NCBI RefSeq assembly: GCF_001006305.1
Contig: NZ_LBHJ01000003.1
Coordinates: 1,006,631-1,070,630 of the forward strand
DNA: 64,000 nucleotides
From: Silvibacterium bohemicum
GTDB taxonomy: Bacteria > Acidobacteriota > Terriglobia > Terriglobales > Acidobacteriaceae
Direction: 5' to 3'
Shown: positions 23,010-32,063 of the stretch, one piece after another
Layout of the letters: each line of letters starts with the position of its first letter
Position numbering within the stretch: the first letter of the stretch is position 1
Made by a program: the position numbers and the translations under genes
Notes under the pieces: generated by a model
What the model was told of the DNA's origin: nothing
The model's database searches: none
Seen by the model: only the letters and a program-made list of their open reading frames with translations

Positions 23010-25228
23010 TCTTGCGGGCCCTTTGCAAGCGAAGATGAGTTAGGCATCAGCTTAAGCCTTCTTGCGATCTCTGTCGCTGCCTGATACGCGTCGCCCTCAG
23101 GAACAGCCGGGTAGCTCTTCGTCTCGTGATTCCATCGGTCGCCAAAGGCATACCAGTCGATAGGCTGCGCAGGCTGTCCGCTGGACAGCGAATCGCGAAG
23201 ACTGTCGAAATACATGCGCCACCGCAGCAAGTAATAATCATTGACCAGGCCGGCCCAATCCTTGTTGCCGTACTCATGAAGATGGCCGTCCTCGCTGGCC
23301 TTGCGGTCGCCCCAGGTGGTCAGAATGGAGCGCGCGTCATAGTTCAGACGATCCGATTCCTCGGCTGAAGACGACCACTGCGGAACATACGAGAGCCAGC
23401 GTCCGAGAAGAAAATACTGGTTGGTGCGCAGCAGCCGATCCTCTAGCCGCATGCGTTCCTGAAACTCGGACGTCAGCCGGTCGAAAGCCTCTTTGTCTTT
23501 GCCGTCGTATGCTGCCTTGATTTCAGGCAGCAGCTCGCGCGCACTGTTCGCCAGCACCTGTCGCGCGATATCGACCAGATCGTACTGATATGTCTCGGTC
23601 GTGCGGAGAGCAGGCGCCGCCTGCAACAGCTCGGTGAGAGCCGGCGCGAGATCGTCACGGTTATAGCGCAACTCGTCGGGAGCCGACAAATCCGCATGCT
23701 TTGCGGTCAGAGACGGCTGAGCGTTGAAGAGGGAATCAGCCGACGCGTCCCGCTCGCCATGCCCCTGCACACCGTCGGCGCGGTAGCCATACGCGGTCTT
23801 CAGCAGAATCTGCCAGGCGCGTTCCGCATGCGCGTCCTCCGCGCCATAGCGACGACCTGTATAAGCGCGCGTCCACTCCGGCAAATCAACAGGCTCCGCA
23901 TGCCACGCCATTTCGGTGTACAGATCGAAGGCGTAGGGATTGGTGTCGAGCCCTTCGGTGAACAGCGCGATACCGCGAATCTTGCTGCCCGGCCGCTTCG
24001 CCATCTCCGGAAGCCGCACTGCATAGTCGTAAAGCGGCGCGCCCAGCGTAGTGCGTCCGCCGAACTCCCACAGGCCGCCATAGAGCCACGGCGCGCCGAG
24101 AAAATCCTTCTCGCGGGTTTCGCGTGGAACACGGCCCTGCTCGATGTCGGCAATTAGGACGCGGCTGGTGTCGAGTGACGAGAGCAGCTGCGGCGTGGGT
24201 TCTTTCTGCCACGCCATCATGAACCAGATCGCCCCCGGGTTCGACTTCTCGAGCGCATCCTGAACGGCCTTCGCGCCGGCCGCTTCCGGAACATCGCCCG
24301 AGGTTCCGCCCTCCTGGAAGATATTCATGTCGAACATTGGAGAGTCGCCGAAGAGCTCACGCTGATGGCGATAGAACGATGCAGCCAAAGTCGCGAACTG
24401 CGGGTCGCGCGGATCGAGCCAGCCGGGCCGTGTGAAACCATTCCATTCGCCCTGCGGAATGACATGCGCTCCTGGATGCGTCTCCGCGAAATCGGCAGGC
24501 ACGATGCCGTAATACCCGGGCAGCACCGGCGCAATGCCCAGACTACGCAGCGAAGCGATCAGCTGCTTCGCAGACTCCGCCCGCTTCTTCAAAAGCTCCA
24601 GCGAGATGGGCTCGTCGAAGCAGCACATGTTGCCCATCAGCTGCCAGTTCTGGTGAGCAGGCTGCGTGATCCAGCGGCGGATGGCTTCATCCGAATACCC
24701 CGCGTCGCGGAAGGTTTGGTAGAGCACATAATCCGTGCCGCGCTCAATGAGCACCGCGTTGATCCCGCTCAGCGCCAGAATATCGATCTCACGCTGCCAG
24801 CGCTTCTGGTCCCAATAAGGCGCGGTATAGCCATCGACATTTTCGTTGAGCGCATAGCGCCAGGGGTAGAGCGCAGGCCTCTTGATAGGCTGCGCCGGCG
24901 CCGGCAGTTGGAGTGCAGCCGACCCGAGCTGCAAGCCATTGGTCGACACCTGCAAATGGGCTACTTCTTTCAGGTAGGTATTCACTCCATAAAGGAGCGT
25001 GGGGACGGTCGCCCCCTCGACCTCGATGTGCCCTTGAGTCCCGGAGATACGAAAGAAATCCCGCCCGTCTTTCGGCTGGCTCAGTATCAGATGAAACTGC
25101 GGCGCGAGCCGGGGCATGAGTCGAAGGAGTACCTCTTGCGCGGGCTCAGTGGTAGATTGGGCGAAGGCCCGAAATGAAGCGAGGCAGACCGCGCCGAGCA
25201 GAAGATGCTTCCAGATCATGCGGTCCAA
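23006..25228 (-). CDS. Alpha-N-acetylglucosaminidase, GH89 (NAGLU-like)
   Basis: A 740-residue exported enzyme. Signal peptide: MIWKHLLLGAVCLASFRAFAQ (in part). Residues about 30-105 form the small N-terminal alpha/beta domain; about 115-440 is a TIM barrel ('PWRYALNENVDGYTAPYWD', 'INAVLIERGTDYVLYQTF'); the rest is the all-helical C-terminal domain. E306 in 'MNIFQEGG' and E425 in 'ALFTEGLDTN' are the likely acid/base and nucleophile; they are 119 residues apart, close to the spacing in human NAGLU. GH89 removes terminal alpha-linked GlcNAc from heparan-like glycans or host/fungal glycoconjugates. The downstream partner is the HGSNAT-like gene. Confidence 0.92.
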   Translation of the reverse strand: MDRMIWKHLLLGAVCLASFRAFAQSTTEPAQEVLLRLMPRLAPQFHLILSQPKDGRDFFRISGTQGHIEVEGATVPTLLYGVNTYLKEVAHLQVSTNGLQLGSAALQLPAPAQPIKRPALYPWRYALNENVDGYTAPYWDQKRWQREIDILALSGINAVLIERGTDYVLYQTFRDAGYSDEAIRRWITQPAHQNWQLMGNMCCFDEPISLELLKKRAESAKQLIASLRSLGIAPVLPGYYGIVPADFAETHPGAHVIPQGEWNGFTRPGWLDPRDPQFATLAASFYRHQRELFGDSPMFDMNIFQEGGTSGDVPEAAGAKAVQDALEKSNPGAIWFMMAWQKEPTPQLLSSLDTSRVLIADIEQGRVPRETREKDFLGAPWLYGGLWEFGGRTTLGAPLYDYAVRLPEMAKRPGSKIRGIALFTEGLDTNPYAFDLYTEMAWHAEPVDLPEWTRAYTGRRYGAEDAHAERAWQILLKTAYGYRADGVQGHGERDASADSLFNAQPSLTAKHADLSAPDELRYNRDDLAPALTELLQAAPALRTTETYQYDLVDIARQVLANSARELLPEIKAAYDGKDKEAFDRLTSEFQERMRLEDRLLRTNQYFLLGRWLSYVPQWSSSAEESDRLNYDARSILTTWGDRKASEDGHLHEYGNKDWAGLVNDYYLLRWRMYFDSLRDSLSSGQPAQPIDWYAFGDRWNHETKSYPAVPEGDAYQAATEIARRLKLMPNSSSLAKGPQE

Positions 25229-25343
25229 TTTACTGAAAACATGCCCACGCAGGATACCTTGTTCCCTACAGCCTTGAGTGCGCCCGGCCCGCTGGGATAA
25301 GACTGACGCTGTTTGGCGGCTCTCAGATTGGCACCTGCCATTT

Positions 25344-25369
25344 CCACTTTCGTAAAAGTGGCGATTTTT
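25344..25369 (+). terminator. Terminator-like hairpin in the NAGLU/GGDEF gap
   Basis: CCACTTT-cgta-AAAGTGG (25344-25361) is a 7-bp stem followed after three bases by TTTTT on the plus strand. No plus-strand gene ends upstream (NAGLU starts at 25228 on the other strand), so it could end a short untranslated transcript or act as an attenuator for the GGDEF gene. Confidence 0.4.
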
Positions 25370-25606
25370 GGACTAATTGTTGACAATAGCAAATTTCCCA
25401 AGAATCCCGAAAGGGAACAGCCGTATTCTTGCGTTTCATCCCCACCTGGGCCAGTTTGATCTTCTTTTCTTTTGGCATCTGACATTGAGAGACCGAAGTT
25501 ATCGCGCCGGTCCAACTATGACGATTTACCTGTGGACTGTGCGGCCATTATCCCTCCCCCGTCGAGCTATCGAGAGACCGGCGTCATTTTCCGGCGCCGG
25601 AGCCAA

Positions 25607-26581
25607 ATGATGGGCACCCGCTGGGTTGAACATATCCAGGCCCGCGGTCGGGAGCATCTTATGCCGCAAAGTCAGATCGATATCGCGATGAAGGTCATCG
25701 ACCGCGTCGATACGATGCTGGGGTACTGGGATCGAAACCTGCGCTGCCGCTTCGTCAACGCCGCCTATCCAGCGTGGTTCGGACGCACCCGGGAAGAAAT
25801 TCTGAAGATGACGAAGAAGGAGCTGCTCGGACCTTTCTTCGAGCTCGAATGGCCTTATATCTCGGGTGTTCTGAGCGGCCAGCCGCAGGTCTTCGAGCGG
25901 GACTTCACGCTCCCCGATGGCTCAATTCGCCACACCATAGCGTCGTACTATCCGGATATCGCGAACGGAATCGTGCAGGGCTTCTCCGTCCAGGTGACCG
26001 ACGTGACTCCGTTGAAGAGGTTGGAAATTGAGCTGCAAGCCGCAAAGAAACAGGCCGAGATGCTCGCCACGCACGATTTTCTTACCGGTCTCCCCAACCG
26101 CGTCCTGCTCATGGATCGCATCTCCGCAGCCATGATGCGCGCCGAGCGTGAAGGCGGCGTGGTCGGCCTGGTGGCCATCGACATCGACGAATTCAAAAAC
26201 GTGAACGACAGCTATGGACACGAAGCAGGAGACTTCGTCCTCAAGAGCATCGCCAATCGCATGAAAGAGGCCATCCGCGCGACCGATACCGTGACCCGGC
26301 TGGGCGGGGATGAGTTTCTTCTCCTGGCCGCCGATGCCGAAGGAGTTCCAGGAATCGAATCGGCCATCGCCCGCGTGCAGCGCGCTGTCAATCAACCGCT
26401 GGAGTACAACGGCATCGCTCTGACGCCGAGCATCAGCTGCGGAGCCGCCATCTTTCCCTCCAATGGGAAGAACCCGAACGAACTGCTGGTTAGCGCCGAT
26501 GCAGCGCTGTATCAAGCCAAGCGCCAAGGCAAGAGCTGTCTTGTCCTAGCCGTTCAGTCTCGGGAACCAGAAATATCTTAG
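25607..26581 (+). CDS. PAS-GGDEF diguanylate cyclase
   Basis: A 324-residue cytoplasmic protein. A PAS domain (about residues 25-145, 'MLGYWDRNLRCRFVNAAYPAWFGRTREEIL' in part) is followed by a short coiled linker and a GGDEF domain (about 155-320) with 'THDFLTGLPNRVLL', 'IDIDEFKNVNDSYGHEAGD' and the active site 'RLGGDEFLLLA'. The intact GGDEF suggests synthesis of cyclic di-GMP under control of the PAS sensor. No RxxD inhibitory site was spotted just upstream. The start is uncertain: ATG 25607 (GGAG four bases upstream) is used; ATG 25661 has a well-placed GGGAG, and a TTG at 25472 is also in frame. Confidence 0.88.
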   Translation: MMGTRWVEHIQARGREHLMPQSQIDIAMKVIDRVDTMLGYWDRNLRCRFVNAAYPAWFGRTREEILKMTKKELLGPFFELEWPYISGVLSGQPQVFERDFTLPDGSIRHTIASYYPDIANGIVQGFSVQVTDVTPLKRLEIELQAAKKQAEMLATHDFLTGLPNRVLLMDRISAAMMRAEREGGVVGLVAIDIDEFKNVNDSYGHEAGDFVLKSIANRMKEAIRATDTVTRLGGDEFLLLAADAEGVPGIESAIARVQRAVNQPLEYNGIALTPSISCGAAIFPSNGKNPNELLVSADAALYQAKRQGKSCLVLAVQSREPEIS

Positions 26582-26653
26582 CCGGCATAACGACAATTTG
26601 CCGGGTCTCTCCCGTACGGAGATATAGGGATCGCAATGTTAGGCTGAAAAGAA

Positions 26654-26947
26654 ATGAAGCTCAAGATTGCTGCGATTCGTTCGGGCTCCGATCCCGTCGG
26701 CGAACTGCCCGGTGGATCGTTCCATCGCTGGCTGGAAACGCCCCTGACCTGCCCCAAATGCGACGTGACTTACAACCTCGCTGTCGAGTGGGAACAGGCG
26801 ATCGACCGATTCTTCCCCGAAAACTCACGCGCCCTCATCAACCTGCTCAAAAAGGCAATCATCATGGGCCACGCCGGAGACCATCAGGTCGCGCACTTCG
26901 AAACCGCAGGCGTAGTGGTGAAGAGCTTTCCCGCAACGAAGAAGTAA
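26654..26947 (+). CDS. Small conserved-looking protein with a CPKC pair, function unknown
   Basis: A 97-residue protein not assigned to a named family. It has one CPKC pair ('LTCPKCDVTYNLAVEWEQ'), which might be half of a zinc ribbon, and a helical C-terminal part ('ALINLLKKAIIMGHAGDHQVAHFETAGVVV' in part). There is no signal peptide. Codon use looks normal and the start ATG is preceded by a GAAAAGAA stretch. It lies 72 bp after the GGDEF gene on the same strand, so it could share its transcript. Confidence 0.55.
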   Translation: MKLKIAAIRSGSDPVGELPGGSFHRWLETPLTCPKCDVTYNLAVEWEQAIDRFFPENSRALINLLKKAIIMGHAGDHQVAHFETAGVVVKSFPATKK

Positions 26948-26992
26948 GAGCCTAGCCGAGGAACGTAGTTCCGAACACCGCGAAGATCTAAT

Positions 26993-27031
26993 CCCCAAAC
27001 CCCTACCCCCTAAACCCTCCACCCGACCCCC
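26993..27031 (-). repeat. G-rich TTTAGGGG tract after a stop codon (site E)
   Basis: On the minus strand, six bases after the MFS stop codon, six G-runs (5, 3, 3, 5, 4 and 4) are separated by 2-4 bases, an ideal quadruplex-forming pattern. A 20-base core is identical to site A at 3.97 kb. Confidence 0.85.
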
Positions 27032-27036
27032 TGCCG

Positions 27037-28620
27037 TTAATGTCCCGCCGCCGGAGCAACATGCTTCGGCGGCTTGCGCATGATGAAGGGCAGCGGAATA
27101 AGGCAGGCAATAGTGACGCTCAGCGCCCAAAACGCATTCTGATAGCTAAGCATGGAAGCCTGCCGGAGCATGGTCTGGTAGGCCTGTCCCGTAGCCATCT
27201 GCGTGGCCTGATCGGCGCCCCGGCCCAGGCTCATCAGCGCTGTTTTTGTAGCGTCGACGAAGTGGGTATACGCCGGACTGCCCGAGACCACGTTGGCGGC
27301 CAGCGCCGTCTGGTGCGTTTGCTGCGTCCGCTCGATGAAGGTGGTGAGCATGGCCGTGCCTACCGAGCCTCCCAGATTGCGAGCGAAGTTGGAGAAGCTC
27401 GAGATCTGGTTGTTCTTGTCGCGCGGCACGCCCACATAATTCAGCGTGCTGATGGGAATGAAGACAAAAGCCAGTCCCGCGACCTGGAACATCCTCCACA
27501 ACACGATGGTCGAGAAGCCGACATCTAGATCGAGACGCGTGAGGTTATAGAGTCCTACGGCAGTGACCGTGTAGCCGATCGCCACCATGAGCCGCGCGTC
27601 CATCCTGCTGACCAGGCGTCCGGCGATAGGCATCATGAACATCAGCACCACCGCCCCCGGCGAGATAGCCTCGCCCGCTCGCTGTGCCGTATAGCCCATC
27701 AATACCTGAAGAAACTGCGGGATGATCACCGTCGAGCCGAAGAGCACCATGCCCAGGACGAACTGCAGAAAGACGGCGGTTCCGAAATTGCGATTCTTGA
27801 GCAGCTTGAGGTCGACAATGGGGTCGGGGTGGTGCCACTCCCACCACACGAAGAAGGTCAGCGCACAGGCTGCGAGGATGGCGAAGAAGGTGATCTTGGG
27901 ATCGCCGAACCAATCCTTCTCCTGTCCCTTGTCGAGCACAAACTCCAGGCATCCGACACCCAGCGCCACCAGTCCCAATCCAACCGTATCTACCTTGCCG
28001 ATGTTCTTGGTCTTCACCTTCAGGTAGGGAGGATCTTCGACCATGCGATGGCTGAGATACAGCGAAATAAGGCCGACCGGCACGTTGATAAAGAAGATCC
28101 AGTGCCAGTTGAAGTTGTCGGTGATCCATCCGCCCAGAGTCGGGCCGATGGCGGGGGCGCACACCACCGCCATTCCATAGACGGCGAAGGCCTGCCCGCG
28201 CTTGGCGATGGGAAAGGTGTCGGCGAGAATAGCCTGCTCGCTGGGAGCCAGCCCGCCGCCCCCGGCTCCCTGCAGAATGCGGGCCAGGATCAGCAGCGGC
28301 AGCGTGGGCGCAAGGCCGCACAGCATGGAGCAGCAGGTGAACATGATGACGCAGGCCATGTAAAAGCGCTTGCGTCCGAAGCGCGCCATCAGCCATCCGG
28401 AGATGGGCAGCACAATCGCGCTCGACACCAGGTAGCTGGTCAGCACCCAGGTGGCTTCCTCCTGGCTGGCGCCTAGCGATCCGGCGATGTGCGGCAGCGC
28501 CACGTTGGCGATCGAGGTGTCGAGCACCTCCATAAACGTGGCCAGGGTGACGGTGAGCGCAATAGCCCACGGATTGTGGGCCGGTTTCCAGTCATGAATA
28601 TCAATGGACTGCTCTGGCAA
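27037..28620 (-). CDS. DHA2-family MFS multidrug efflux transporter (EmrB/QacA-like)
   Basis: A 527-residue inner-membrane protein with about 14 helices. Diagnostic stretches are 'FMEVLDTSIANVALPHIAGSLG', 'WVLTSYLVSSAIVLPISGWL' (motif D1/A region), 'RFGRKRFY', 'LQGAGGGGLAPSEQAIL' (motif C-like) and 'GPTLGGWITDNFNWHWIFFINVPVG' in part. It would expel drugs or other amphiphiles in exchange for protons. In Gram-negative bacteria EmrB usually works with an EmrA (HlyD) adaptor and an outer-membrane channel, neither of which is next to it. A G-rich tract follows the stop. Confidence 0.9.
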   Translation of the reverse strand: MPEQSIDIHDWKPAHNPWAIALTVTLATFMEVLDTSIANVALPHIAGSLGASQEEATWVLTSYLVSSAIVLPISGWLMARFGRKRFYMACVIMFTCCSMLCGLAPTLPLLILARILQGAGGGGLAPSEQAILADTFPIAKRGQAFAVYGMAVVCAPAIGPTLGGWITDNFNWHWIFFINVPVGLISLYLSHRMVEDPPYLKVKTKNIGKVDTVGLGLVALGVGCLEFVLDKGQEKDWFGDPKITFFAILAACALTFFVWWEWHHPDPIVDLKLLKNRNFGTAVFLQFVLGMVLFGSTVIIPQFLQVLMGYTAQRAGEAISPGAVVLMFMMPIAGRLVSRMDARLMVAIGYTVTAVGLYNLTRLDLDVGFSTIVLWRMFQVAGLAFVFIPISTLNYVGVPRDKNNQISSFSNFARNLGGSVGTAMLTTFIERTQQTHQTALAANVVSGSPAYTHFVDATKTALMSLGRGADQATQMATGQAYQTMLRQASMLSYQNAFWALSVTIACLIPLPFIMRKPPKHVAPAAGH

Positions 28621-28797
28621 ACGAATTCCAATCGCGTTTTTGCCCAGCTTGCGGGCGGAATGTGGGGGGATTACCGGCTAGATTATCAGTTCTTGCCGCC
28701 CACAAAGATGCGTCGCGATTGCTCTCGGATTCATTTCTCGCGCGATCGGTAATCATCGCCGTCAGCTGTGTCCGGAAACGGGCGGCTGATCCGCAGA

Positions 28798-30225
28798 CTA
28801 TTCGGCCACCACCGCGCTCGCGCGAAGATGCATCCGGTGCCCGCTGGCCACCGCCCCCGCGTCCGGCGCCAGCCGGAGAGCGTCGATGAGCGAGAGCAGG
28901 ACCAGCCCCGACACCGCAAGGATGGCGAAATGAAAATCTCGCAGCGCCGGAGGATTGGTGTGGTGGCCGCGCAGCCATCCCGAGGCCCGAACCAGCGCCG
29001 CGCCGATAGCTATGCCCATACTTCCCGAGAGCTGCACCACCGCGCTGAAAAATCCGTTGGCGCGGCTCATGTGCGCCGGAGGAATATCTGCATACGCCAA
29101 AGTCCCGATGCTGGTGAACTGCATCGAGCGCAGCGCCCCGTGCGCGAACAGCACCACTGCGATGATGGCGATAGGCATGTGCGGCGTAAGGGTCGCACAC
29201 AATGCCACCGAAACCGCCGCCATCACACCATTGACCAGCAGCACCTGGCGGAATCCGAAGCGGCGCAGCACCGGAATCACTGCTGCCTTCATCGAGAGAT
29301 CGCCCGCGAAGAGAATCAGCAAGTAGAGTCCGGCGTGAAAGGCATTCAGCCCGAAGCCGATTTGAAACATCAGCGGCAGCAGAAAAGGCAGCACGCTGAC
29401 CGCAATGCGAAACAGCGAGCCTCCGTAGATCGATTGCGCATAGCTCGGCAGCTTGAGCGAGATCAGGTCGATGAGCGGAAACTCCGCGTGGCGCGCGGTG
29501 AGCACGGCGATCACTCCCGCTCCAATGCTGATCGCCATCAGGATGAGCGCCAGCGGCACGTCGGTGTGGTCCTTGGAGAGTGCCTCGAGCGCATAGACAA
29601 AGAGCGTTGAGGCGATCCCCGCGAAAACAAAGGTTCGCCAGTCGAAGCGATGTTTGGCCTCGGAAAATTCATTCGTGATCCAGGCCAGCGTGAGCCCCAG
29701 TGCAATGATGCCCAGCGGCACGTTCAGGAAGAAGATCCAGCGCCAGCTCCAATATGTGGTGATGAACCCGCCCAGCGGCGGCCCAATGACCGGCGCAGAA
29801 AGTGCGGGCCAGGTAATGTAAGCGATGGCCTTACCCAGATCCTCTTTCGGAGTGGCGCGCAGCACGATCAGGCGCCCGACCGGCACCATCATCGCGCCGC
29901 CCACGCCCTGCACAATGCGCGCCAGCACGAACTCCGTCACGTTATTCGAGAATCCGCAGAGAATCGAGGCCAGCGTGAAGACCATGATGGCAGCGGCAAA
30001 GACAGTTCGCGAGCCCATGCGGTCGGCCATCCATCCGCTGATGGGGATGAAGACGGCCAGCGTCAGCATATACGCGGTCATGCCCACATTCAGGCTCACC
30101 GCGCTGGCATGGAACGCCCGCGCCATCTGCGGCAGCGCCGTGGCGATAATCGTGCCGTCGAGCAGCTCCATGAACATGGCCGCGGCTACCAGGCTTGTAA
30201 CCAGAAAAGGGGAACGGGTTTTCAT
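28798..30225 (-). CDS. MFS transporter, DHA2-like
   Basis: A 475-residue protein with the same plan as the downstream gene: 'FMELLDGTIIATALPQMARAF', 'AYMLTLAVFIPISGWMADRMGSRTVF' in part, 'RIVQGVGGAMMVPVGRLIV' and 'APVIGPPLGGFITTYWSWRWIFFLNVPLG' in part. About 14 membrane helices are expected. It is clearly related to but not a recent copy of the 27037-28620 gene; the two are 177 bp apart on the same strand. The substrate is unknown. The C-terminal tail is hydrophilic and short. Confidence 0.88.
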   Translation of the reverse strand: MKTRSPFLVTSLVAAAMFMELLDGTIIATALPQMARAFHASAVSLNVGMTAYMLTLAVFIPISGWMADRMGSRTVFAAAIMVFTLASILCGFSNNVTEFVLARIVQGVGGAMMVPVGRLIVLRATPKEDLGKAIAYITWPALSAPVIGPPLGGFITTYWSWRWIFFLNVPLGIIALGLTLAWITNEFSEAKHRFDWRTFVFAGIASTLFVYALEALSKDHTDVPLALILMAISIGAGVIAVLTARHAEFPLIDLISLKLPSYAQSIYGGSLFRIAVSVLPFLLPLMFQIGFGLNAFHAGLYLLILFAGDLSMKAAVIPVLRRFGFRQVLLVNGVMAAVSVALCATLTPHMPIAIIAVVLFAHGALRSMQFTSIGTLAYADIPPAHMSRANGFFSAVVQLSGSMGIAIGAALVRASGWLRGHHTNPPALRDFHFAILAVSGLVLLSLIDALRLAPDAGAVASGHRMHLRASAVVAE

Positions 30226-30313
30226 TCGCTCACTACAATCTTCCTACATCCAGCGTGCAGAAGGGATAAAGACGCTGGAGCGAAGTGCGTGCGGCTGGGG
30301 AAAGTGAAATGCG

Positions 30314-31162
30314 TCAGGCAGCGACCTGCTTAGGCTTTTTGCCAAGCAGGTAGAAGATGCCGATGAGCGCGAAGACGCTGCCCATCGCGGCCAGGCCCAT
30401 CACCCGCAGGATAGCGACCGTGTAGCGGCCCTGGGTGGGCGAGTAGCTGCAACAATAAATCAGCACCATGTCGCTGAGCGAGCCGATCCTGTGATTGCTG
30501 GCCTGGATCACGGCCAGGCGAACATCGCGCGGCTGATACTCGATGCCCGAGAGATACTTCGACATGCGTCCGTCAGGCGTAGCGATCATGATCACGCTGG
30601 AGTGCGCGAACTGGTCCAGCTTGCCGTCGGGCCCCGGAACGCGCACGTAGTGGAAGCCCGTCGCCGTGGCTAAGTCGGTAATCGCCTGCTGCTGTCCGGT
30701 AAGAAAATGAACGTGAGCCGCCGCATCCGGACTATCCAGCATGGAAACAAAATGCTGCTTGGCCTCAACTGAATCACCCGGCGTGTCCGAGGGATCGATG
30801 CTGGCGACGACAATCTCGTATTCATGGCCGACGTGGAAGCCCGTCTGCTTCAGCGACTGCGCCATGCCATGCAGCACCTGCGGGCAGAGCATTCCACACT
30901 TGAAGTAAACCAGCGCCATCACTACCGGTTTGTCGCTGAAATAGCGGCCAAGAGCCACATCCTGGCCAGATTCATCGCGGAAATGGTCCTGCAGCGGCAG
31001 CGTAGAGTTGAGACGCTGATCGATGCCCGAATTTTTGAGGTATGCAGGCGCGCTCTGCGCCGAAGCCCCCAGCGGCTTATCCGCGGAATATGCGCCCTGC
31101 GCGAAGCAGGGAATGGAGGTCAGAGCGGCAAGCAGCGTGGCGACGATTGCGAGGCGGTGCAT
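30314..31162 (-). CDS. SCO1/SenC family protein (copper chaperone / redox factor)
   Basis: A 282-residue protein with an N-terminal signal (LAIVATLLAALTSIPCFAQ) and a C-terminal membrane helix (about 252-272, 'VMGLAAMGSVFALIGIFYLLG'). The thioredoxin-fold SCO domain has the copper-binding 'FKCGMLCP' (CxxxC) and a distant His in 'QFAHSSVIMI'. SCO proteins load copper into the CuA site of cytochrome c oxidase. No oxidase subunit lies in the window. A C-terminal anchor instead of the usual N-terminal one is noteworthy; such doubly anchored forms occur in some bacteria. Confidence 0.88.
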   Translation of the reverse strand: MHRLAIVATLLAALTSIPCFAQGAYSADKPLGASAQSAPAYLKNSGIDQRLNSTLPLQDHFRDESGQDVALGRYFSDKPVVMALVYFKCGMLCPQVLHGMAQSLKQTGFHVGHEYEIVVASIDPSDTPGDSVEAKQHFVSMLDSPDAAAHVHFLTGQQQAITDLATATGFHYVRVPGPDGKLDQFAHSSVIMIATPDGRMSKYLSGIEYQPRDVRLAVIQASNHRIGSLSDMVLIYCCSYSPTQGRYTVAILRVMGLAAMGSVFALIGIFYLLGKKPKQVAA

Positions 31163-31193
31163 CGTCTTTTAGGATACGCTCTTCCCCCAGCCG

Positions 31194-32063
31194 CTATTTC
31201 AGCAAGCCAGAGCTGTCCAGCCAGTTGTAGAAGAGCTGAGGCCATTCGGCTACATTGGCCGGATTCGTCGGACGTATGCCGAAGCCGTGGCCGATGCCCG
31301 CGAATACGTGCATCTCCACGCTGACGCCCGCAGCTTTCATCTTGCCGTAGAGCGCTGGCACACCTTCAGAGATGTCGGGCCGGTCTTGCTCGCCGCAAGC
31401 CAGAAAGGCCGGAGGTGTGCTCTTGCCCAGCCGCATCTCGTGCGGGATACCCGGATAGATCAAGGCCTGAAAGGCCGTCCTGCTGCTTTCGCGATCGATG
31501 GGATCGGTAGAACCGGCAACGCCCGCGTCGGAACGCGTAGCCGCAAGCGCCGCCAGTTCGCCTCCGGCGGAAAATCCCATGACTCCGATGCGGTCAGGAT
31601 TCACGTTCCACTCATGCGCGCGGCTGCGAATCAGACGAAGCGCGCGCTGTGCATCCTGCAGCTCCGTGCCTTCGACGGTGTAGGTCGAACCCGCTTCGCG
31701 AGCCAGCCGGTATTTGAGAACGAAGGCGGCAATGCCGTGCTTGCTCAGCCAGTCCGCGACGGCATACCCCTCATGGTCGATCCAGATTTCGCGGTGGCCA
31801 CCGCCGGGAATGACCAGCACCGATGTGCCGGTAGCTATACCTGCGGCGGGAAGATACACGGTAATCGACGGATGATGAACGCTGGAGACAACATGATCTC
31901 CAGCCGGAGTAACGCGCACCGCCTCAGGAGCGGTTTTACCCTCCGAGCCCGGAGCAACGCCCTTCCACAGCTCAACGACAGGCTGCTGCGCAAAAGCAGG
32001 CCTACAAAAAACCGTAGCCATCACCAGCCAAACAACAAATCGAGCCACCTTTGCGGTCGTCAT
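31194..32063 (-). CDS. Secreted alpha/beta hydrolase (esterase/acetylxylan-esterase-like)
   Basis: A 289-residue protein with a signal peptide (FVVWLVMATVFCRPAFAQ). The hydrolase domain has the oxyanion-hole 'VLVIPGGGHREIW', nucleophile elbow 'GVMGFSAGGELAALAA', and the C-terminal acid and His in 'FLACGEQDRPD' and 'FAGIGHGFG'. The pattern fits the BD-FAE/esterase-lipase group often active on acetylated or feruloylated plant polysaccharides. It lies 31 bp upstream of the SCO gene on the same strand. Substrate inferred only from family. Confidence 0.83.
   Translation of the reverse strand: MTTAKVARFVVWLVMATVFCRPAFAQQPVVELWKGVAPGSEGKTAPEAVRVTPAGDHVVSSVHHPSITVYLPAAGIATGTSVLVIPGGGHREIWIDHEGYAVADWLSKHGIAAFVLKYRLAREAGSTYTVEGTELQDAQRALRLIRSRAHEWNVNPDRIGVMGFSAGGELAALAATRSDAGVAGSTDPIDRESSRTAFQALIYPGIPHEMRLGKSTPPAFLACGEQDRPDISEGVPALYGKMKAAGVSVEMHVFAGIGHGFGIRPTNPANVAEWPQLFYNWLDSSGLLK

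Noticed and set aside
27037-30225. Recent tandem duplication of the two MFS genes
   Set aside because: The proteins share only family-level motifs and differ in length and tails, so they are old paralogues at most.
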